64,000 nt of DNA from assembly GCF_001613805.1 (NCBI RefSeq), contig NZ_LPVY01000008.1, positions 186,001-250,000 on the forward strand, read 5' to 3'. Position numbers and translations under genes: made by a program. Under the pieces are notes generated by a model. It made no database searches and had not been told where the DNA came from. It saw only the letters and a program-made list of their open reading frames with translations. This DNA is from Thalassospira lucentensis (GTDB taxonomy: Bacteria > Pseudomonadota > Alphaproteobacteria > Rhodospirillales > Thalassospiraceae). Shown here in pieces: positions 59,688-64,000 of the stretch; the stretch's first letter is position 1, and every line of letters begins with the position of its first letter.

Positions 59688-61172
59688 TCAGAAATCGAAA
59701 TGGATCGTCATCAGGCCAGAAAGATTGTTGTGTTCGGTTTCGAAGGTCAGTTTTCGCTGTACCTCGAGGCTTATCTGACCGGGAATGCCACCCCAGTTAT
59801 GGGTGATGCCACCCCCCATTTGCGAATAGGTGCTGGTATTTTCACTTGTCACGTAGGGGCTCAGGACCCCGTAGCCATAGGGCAATTCCGAACGCAGACT
59901 GAGTTCCGACCTTATACCCTCGACCGCATCGGAATTTGGTGAAAATTCGCGGAAGCCTTCGACGGATGCCCCGATCTGCCATGGGTCATAGGCATATTCG
60001 GTGCCGGCAAAGTAGCGGCGATTGGTTGAACGACCATAACCCTGGTTCATCAGGGTGATAGCCTGATCCTGGCCAGCAAAGGGCACAAGGCGATGATCGC
60101 CCAGAACAAGGTTATAGCGTGCCTCGGCGGTGCTATCGAAAATCTGGTTCAAGGCCGTGCGTGCCGGCACCAGTGATCCGTCGACCGCGCGTGCGCTTTC
60201 AAATTCCTCGCGGGCGGTGATGATATCCCCGTCGAGGCTGAGCGTGACGGGTAGAAAGCCGAGATCATATTCCGTGCCGAAGCCGATGGAGCTCGACAAT
60301 GTAGAACTGTCGAGATTTTCGGCATAGCTGAGATCATCCGAACCGCCATTGAGTGCGGATTGGGTGATGGTGCTGCTGCCAATTCCGATGCTGCCGCGAA
60401 TATTCAGCCATTCGGTCATGCGCGATACAAAATAGGGGGAAAATGTAACGTTGTTTTCCCGGTATAAAACCTGCCTTGCGGCGGCTTCGCTCAGCGTGCT
60501 GCCCCAACCGACACCAAGTCCGATAATCAGGCTGTCATCAACCTGATAATCGACCCCGGTATCAATCGAGATGACATCGCCGCTGAGGTTCGGGTTGTAA
60601 CCGGTATCGGCAATGCGATTCTCGATATTCGTCTGGCTGCCATGGACCCACATGTTGATGGGCGTGGCCCGACGGCGTGCCTGATTCGGGAAGGTGCCAT
60701 TCGCCGTATCGAAATCAAGTTTCTTGGCAATTGATGCCAAAGCGGACCGGCCGCCAAATGTTTCGATGGTTGTTGCATCACCGGTGCCAAGCGCAAGTGC
60801 ATTTGGCGGCTGGGCCGGGGCAGGAATCGAATTATCGAGAAAAAGAGGCCCGATTGTGCTTCCGACGAGATCTTTTTCCATCTTGTCATAGAGGCGATTG
60901 AGGTGGCGTTGCTGGTTGGCCGACCGGTTGATTGTCTCACTTCGCAGGATCGGAGCGTCAAGACGGCTGGAGCCGTCATCTTCGGCGTTGGCATGGGGAA
61001 TGATTTCGTGGCGCAACAACAGGCCAAGCATGGCAAGCGCCAGACATGCTGAAATAGCCAGTGAAATGTACCTGTGCCTCTTCACGGTCAACCGGATCGC
61101 CTGTTGGATTCCTTTGGGATCGTTGCAACCTTGCCGGGGAAAAATGGGGGTAATGTGGTGAAAGACAGGCAA
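59688..61172 (-). CDS. Autotransporter-type outer-membrane beta-barrel protein
   Basis: This protein of up to 494 residues contains a hydrophobic export segment (ISLAISACLALAMLGLLL) followed by an N-terminal region of about 120 residues, then a barrel domain of about 260-280 residues with alternating amphipathic strands. It ends in a terminal phenylalanine (SGLMTIHFDF), the outer-membrane insertion signal. The passenger is very short. The start is uncertain: the frame opens with TTG at 61172, there is no ATG before the signal segment, and a GTG at 61085 (VKRHRYIS) is the other option. It lies just before tRNA-Leu on the opposite strand. Confidence 0.78.
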   Translation of the reverse strand: MPVFHHITPIFPRQGCNDPKGIQQAIRLTVKRHRYISLAISACLALAMLGLLLRHEIIPHANAEDDGSSRLDAPILRSETINRSANQQRHLNRLYDKMEKDLVGSTIGPLFLDNSIPAPAQPPNALALGTGDATTIETFGGRSALASIAKKLDFDTANGTFPNQARRRATPINMWVHGSQTNIENRIADTGYNPNLSGDVISIDTGVDYQVDDSLIIGLGVGWGSTLSEAAARQVLYRENNVTFSPYFVSRMTEWLNIRGSIGIGSSTITQSALNGGSDDLSYAENLDSSTLSSSIGFGTEYDLGFLPVTLSLDGDIITAREEFESARAVDGSLVPARTALNQIFDSTAEARYNLVLGDHRLVPFAGQDQAITLMNQGYGRSTNRRYFAGTEYAYDPWQIGASVEGFREFSPNSDAVEGIRSELSLRSELPYGYGVLSPYVTSENTSTYSQMGGGITHNWGGIPGQISLEVQRKLTFETEHNNLSGLMTIHFDF

Positions 61173-61325
61173 TTATGTCGCAATGCCGCATTCGCTATTA
61201 TGCAGGTACCACCCATGTCGGGCTTACCGGGATTGGCAAAATCGGGCATTCCGGTATTGCGCCGTTTTTAAAGCCGCGCTAGAACCCTGTTCTGCCGGTT
61301 GGAACTCCAGCCTTGTGAGCGCTTT

Positions 61326-61414
61326 GCGGGCGTGGCGAAATTGGTATACGCAGCGGACTTAAAATCCGCCGGTCCTTAAAGACCTTGCCGGTTCAAGTCC
61401 GGCCGCCCGCACCA
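61326..61414 (+). tRNA. tRNA-Leu (anticodon UAA)
   Basis: The acceptor arms GCGGGCG and CGCCCGC pair, and ACCA is encoded at the 3' end. The anticodon stem GCGGA / TCCGC encloses loop CTTAAAA, giving anticodon TAA at positions 34-36 of the tRNA. A long variable arm (class II) and the T-loop GTTCAAGTC are present. Confidence 0.97.
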
Positions 61415-61498
61415 TTTACATCTGATTGTAAGATTGCCCCGTTCGTCCGGGGGACATGCGCCATCAAATAACCTGCTTTGCAAACTAGTTATCAGGAA

Positions 61499-61538
61499 CA
61501 AACGCAACATGCGTGCGTTTGACCGGGACCGATGTCCC
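61499..61538 (+). other. Two hairpins before a short hydrophobic peptide ORF
   Basis: CAAACGCA / TGCGTTTG (8 bp, 7-nt loop, 61499-61521) and GGGAC / GTCCC (5 bp, 4-nt loop, 61525-61538) stand in tandem directly upstream of the ribosome-binding site of a 19-codon ORF. They could be a structured leader. Confidence 0.55.
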
Positions 61539-61554
61539 CTTGCGACAGGAGCAA

Positions 61555-61614
61555 ATGATGATCCATCTTTTTGTATTCGGCGTGATTGCTGTCAGTGCAC
61601 TGGTTGTTGCCTGA
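61555..61614 (+). CDS. Putative 19-residue hydrophobic peptide
   Basis: AGGAG at 61547-61551 precedes tandem ATGs at 61555 and 61558. The product MMIHLFVFGVIAVSALVVA would be a single membrane-spanning peptide. It lies between two hairpins and an intrinsic terminator in the spacer after tRNA-Leu, forming a compact transcription unit. It contains no run of a regulatory amino acid, so a classical attenuation leader is unlikely. Translation is unproven. Confidence 0.4.
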   Translation: MMIHLFVFGVIAVSALVVA

Positions 61615-61623
61615 AGCAAATAA

Positions 61624-61672
61624 CGATGCGCGTCTCGGACCGCAGATGCGGTCTGGGAGGGCGCGCGTTTTA
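61624..61672 (+). terminator. Rho-independent terminator with extended stem
   Basis: The inner stem GACCGC / GCGGTC with AGAT loop is extended by CTC / GAG and then GCGCG / CGCGC, followed by TTTT. It lies 10 bases after the short peptide ORF. Confidence 0.75.
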
Positions 61673-61855
61673 ACGTGCCAGAACACTTCCACTCTTTCTT
61701 TTGGCATCTGAGATTATCTGTTTTCTGCAATTTTTTGCGGGACAGAAAGTGCTGCGTGATGGTTCTCACAGCATTGCCGGATTTACCGGATATAAATCAG
61801 AAACGCTTATGACCAATGGCATGGCCCGAAAACGGGCAGCTTTCGGAGTGGTTGG

Positions 61856-62248
61856 GTGAACGATATCGATAGTGAAGACGAAGGCCCGCGCAAGAAAGAG
61901 CGGTTCGGCAAATATGTCGTGCCCGAGGAACGTGCGGCCAATATCGTCAAGCAGCTTGACGAGTTTCTGCGCAAGGGCCCGCGCAAGGGGCTTAAATATT
62001 CACGCTGGCAACAGATCGCCTGGTACGAGATTGTTGACGAGCTTAAACGCGCCGAAGCCGCCCAGAAGAATCAGGACAGTCTTACGAAATCGGCATTTCT
62101 GGCCCTTGCGGTCGGGTTTGGCACCATCGGATTCTGGGGACTCGTCGTGTTGCTGGGGCAGAATTTCGGCATGATCGGCGGCATTCTGATCGTGATTGCC
62201 GGGCTGGTTGTCTGGCGTGCTCTGGCCAAGGCAAAGTGGTTCAGCTAG
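61856..62248 (+). CDS. Small membrane protein of unknown function
   Basis: This 130-residue protein has a highly charged N-terminal half (DSEDEGPRKKERFGKYVVPE, then RKGPRKGLKYSRWQQIAWYE) and two C-terminal membrane helices (AFLALAVGFGTIGFWGLVVL and GMIGGILIVIAGLVVWRALA). It starts with GTG, 8 bases after GGAG. It precedes a DUF3572 gene by 46 bases on the same strand. I do not recognise the family. Confidence 0.75.
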   Translation: MNDIDSEDEGPRKKERFGKYVVPEERAANIVKQLDEFLRKGPRKGLKYSRWQQIAWYEIVDELKRAEAAQKNQDSLTKSAFLALAVGFGTIGFWGLVVLLGQNFGMIGGILIVIAGLVVWRALAKAKWFS

Positions 62249-62294
62249 CCCCGTCGGCAAACGGCGAGGTGTAGCGATAAAGGATGAGGGGACG

Positions 62295-62570
62295 ATGAAC
62301 AAGGAAGCGGCTGAAACTCTGGCCATCCGGGCAATTGCCCATATTGCGGGCGATGACGAGTTGCTTGAAGGGCTTTTTGCCCAGACCGGTATGGGGCTTG
62401 ATGACCTGAAAGCCGGGATCACCAGCAATGAAGTCCAATTGGGTGCGATTGACTTTTTAATGTCGCACGAGCCGTTCCTGATGCGTTTTGTCGACGATAG
62501 CGGTTATGCGCCGGAAGATCCGGCGCGTGCGCAAATCGTCCTTTCGGGCGGGCCGATCTGGCAGGATTAA
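62295..62570 (+). CDS. DUF3572 family protein
   Basis: This 91-residue acidic helical protein has the DUF3572 pattern: AETLAIRAIAHIAGDDELLE, then FAQTGMGLDDLKAGI, GAIDFLMSHEPFLMRFVDD and a closing AP-DPARAQ segment. The family is common in alphaproteobacteria and has no known function. The ATG is preceded by GAGGGG. An in-frame extension to 62196 overlaps the preceding gene and is unlikely. Confidence 0.85.
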   Translation: MNKEAAETLAIRAIAHIAGDDELLEGLFAQTGMGLDDLKAGITSNEVQLGAIDFLMSHEPFLMRFVDDSGYAPEDPARAQIVLSGGPIWQD

Positions 62571-62599
62571 TGCCTTCCGGTCGTGTTGTCGGACCGGAT

Positions 62600-63148
62600 T
62601 CATATCATCACGACGGGGGCCGGGCCGATATCGGGTTGTGGGTCTGTTTTCATCAACCCGTAGATCACCGAATCACGAATGCCGATATGCGTGTTCCAGG
62701 TACCACGAAGCTGACCTTCGCGGGTAAAGCCCAGTTTTTCGAATACCCGGATCGATGCAATATTGTCCGGATCGATATCGGCAAAGATGCGGCGCGCGGT
62801 CGTGGTTTCAAACAGATACCCAATGGCATGGGACAAGGCCCGTGCGGCGAGGTTTTGCCCGCGTGCCACAGGGGAAATCATACAGGCGGCTTCCCACACG
62901 TTTGGGTCATCGCCGGTATCATAAAGGGCGATGCGGCCAAGGGCCGGGCCATCCGGCGACGCGGCAACCGCCCATGACGTCTTTTCAAAGCCGCTGTTCC
63001 AGTGTTTGAGCTTTGCGATGGTATCCGCGACCGATGCAAAGGCCGGTTCGGGAAGCCATGTGCAGCATTCCGGATCACCAAAAATGGCGTGGAGAGCCGC
63101 ACCGTCAGCAACAGGATCAATCGGGCGAAGAAACATTCGGGCAGGCAT
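62600..63148 (-). CDS. GNAT family N-acetyltransferase (RimJ/RimL-like)
   Basis: This 182-residue acetyltransferase has the acetyl-CoA-binding region VARGQNLAARALSHAIGYLF, followed by RIFADIDPDNIASIRVFEKL and GF, typical of RimJ/RimL-like enzymes that acetylate protein N-termini or small amines. The N-terminus MFLRPIDPVADGAALHAIFG fits the first strand and helix. The substrate is unknown. It lies downstream of uppP on the same strand. Confidence 0.88.
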   Translation of the reverse strand: MPARMFLRPIDPVADGAALHAIFGDPECCTWLPEPAFASVADTIAKLKHWNSGFEKTSWAVAASPDGPALGRIALYDTGDDPNVWEAACMISPVARGQNLAARALSHAIGYLFETTTARRIFADIDPDNIASIRVFEKLGFTREGQLRGTWNTHIGIRDSVIYGLMKTDPQPDIGPAPVVMI

Positions 63149-63210
63149 GGTCGATCACTTGGCCATTTGGTTGGTCAGTTGCGCAATGGCAGGCTATTGT
63201 GACGGCAGGA

Positions 63211-64000
63211 TTACCCGAGGAACAGGATCGGGCCGCCGCCATAGCCATAAATCCACACCAGCAAGCCACCGCCCAGAAGAATGCGGTAAATCGCAAACGG
63301 CGTGAAGGTTGACCGTTTAAGCCAGCTCATGAGCATGGCGATGGCGATCAGGGCGGTGATGAAGGAGAGGCCGGCAGCCAGCAGGACATCCATGGTCAAG
63401 GCCATGTCACCCGATTGTTGCAGATCGATACCGGCCAGAAGGCCAGCGCCCAGAATGACCGGGATCGACAGCAGCATCGAAAACTGTGCGGCATCAGCAC
63501 GTTCATAGCCCATCAGGCGTGCCGCAGTCATGGTGATGCCCGAACGGCTGGTGCCGGGAACAAGGGCAACGACCTGTGCGAGGCCGATGAACAGCGCCCC
63601 GCCCCAGCGCATATGTTCAAGCCGGTTGATCGTCATGCCGATCTTGTCGGCAATCCAAAGGACAATGCCAAAGACAAGCGTGGTCCAGGCAATGATTTCG
63701 ACCGAGCGCAGTTGTTCCTCGATGCCCGAGACTTTGAAATAGAAGCCGACCGCGACCACCGGGATGGTGGCGAAAATGATGTGCAGGGCGAGTCGGGCAC
63801 CGGGATTGATCCGGCCGGACAAAAGCACGAAGAATCCGCCGATCATCGCGAAAACATCGCGCCAGAAATAGATCATTACAGCGGCCAGTGTGCCGACATG
63901 AACGGCAACATCTACCAACAAACCCTGATCTGCAGCACCAGTCAGGGCGGGGGTCAGGATCAGGTGACCTGATGAACTGATGGGGAGGAATTCCGTGATC
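63211..64000 (-). CDS. uppP: Undecaprenyl-diphosphatase UppP (BacA), N-terminus outside the window
   Basis: The frame stays open to the right edge and its first visible residues are ITEFLPISSSGHLILTPAL, the conserved N-terminal catalytic motif. About 262 residues are present and only the first dozen or so are missing. The second signature is VPGTSRSGITM. Multiple membrane helices follow (FSMLLSIPVILGAGLLAGI and others). It dephosphorylates undecaprenyl diphosphate for reuse in peptidoglycan and polysaccharide synthesis and confers bacitracin tolerance. Confidence 0.96.
   Translation of the reverse strand, partial: ITEFLPISSSGHLILTPALTGAADQGLLVDVAVHVGTLAAVMIYFWRDVFAMIGGFFVLLSGRINPGARLALHIIFATIPVVAVGFYFKVSGIEEQLRSVEIIAWTTLVFGIVLWIADKIGMTINRLEHMRWGGALFIGLAQVVALVPGTSRSGITMTAARLMGYERADAAQFSMLLSIPVILGAGLLAGIDLQQSGDMALTMDVLLAAGLSFITALIAIAMLMSWLKRSTFTPFAIYRILLGGGLLVWIYGYGGGPILFLG

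Noticed and set aside
62577-62597. A short inverted repeat CCGGTC/GACCGG between the DUF3572 and GNAT genes
   Set aside because: The 6-bp stem has a 9-nt loop and no T-tract, which is too weak to call a terminator.
1-64000. CRISPR arrays, insertion sequences, prophage or integrase genes
   Set aside because: I looked for direct repeats with unique spacers, transposase/integrase motifs and terminal inverted repeats and saw none. The only dense repeats are the in-frame RTX coding repeats.

Overview
The window looks like chromosomal DNA of a moderately GC-rich marine or environmental alphaproteobacterium. The gene content fits the Rhodospirillales, and Thalassospira is my best guess. That is inferred from the protein families (adenosylcobalamin-dependent methylmalonyl-CoA mutase with MeaB, BluB, a Rhizobium-type class 3 asparaginase, DUF3572, SecA with a SEC-C tail), not from a database search.

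Layout. 1-17.3 kb: the 3' part of one giant RTX (type I-secreted, calcium-binding) gene that is still open at the left edge. 17.3-19.3 kb: dusC and two paralogous 51-residue small ORFs flanking a long hairpin. 19.3-24.6 kb: the mutA-mutB-meaB operon. 25-27.2 kb: a single-domain response regulator, then phenylalanine hydroxylase divergent from an Lrp/AsnC regulator. 27.2-29.5 kb: two NAD(P)-dependent oxidoreductase genes divergent from a TetR regulator, with a 31-bp palindromic operator candidate between them. 29.5-31.9 kb: a cysteine-containing secreted protein, class 3 asparaginase and a YnfA-type membrane protein.

32-40.7 kb: a LacI-controlled sugar locus on the minus strand. Its order is lacI, solute-binding protein, two permeases, GH43 xylosidase, ATPase, Gfo/Idh/MocA oxidoreductase and ThuA-like protein. 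It is probably for xylo-oligosaccharides. 40.8-44.7 kb: a three-gene signalling operon encoding an HDOD response regulator, a degenerate HD-GYP response regulator and a PAS histidine kinase. 45-48.7 kb: a pentapeptide-repeat protein, argJ and a periplasmic parvulin. 48.9-51.2 kb: two adjacent genes that share an undescribed domain, one with an EF-hand-like calcium module. 51.5-54.3 kb: secA with a good sigma70-type promoter. 54.3-61.2 kb: a lipoprotein hydrolase, an exported ankyrin protein, mutT, a CinA-type protein, two small membrane proteins, bluB and an autotransporter-type barrel. 61.3-64 kb: tRNA-Leu(UAA), a short peptide/hairpin unit, a small membrane protein, a DUF3572 protein, a GNAT acetyltransferase and uppP, which runs off the right edge.

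Functional links. bluB makes the lower ligand of cobalamin, and mutA/mutB/meaB form the cobalamin-dependent propionate/branched-chain route. The sugar locus contains uptake, cleavage and oxidation functions under one regulator. Most coding starts were chosen from visible Shine-Dalgarno spacing, and alternatives are noted.
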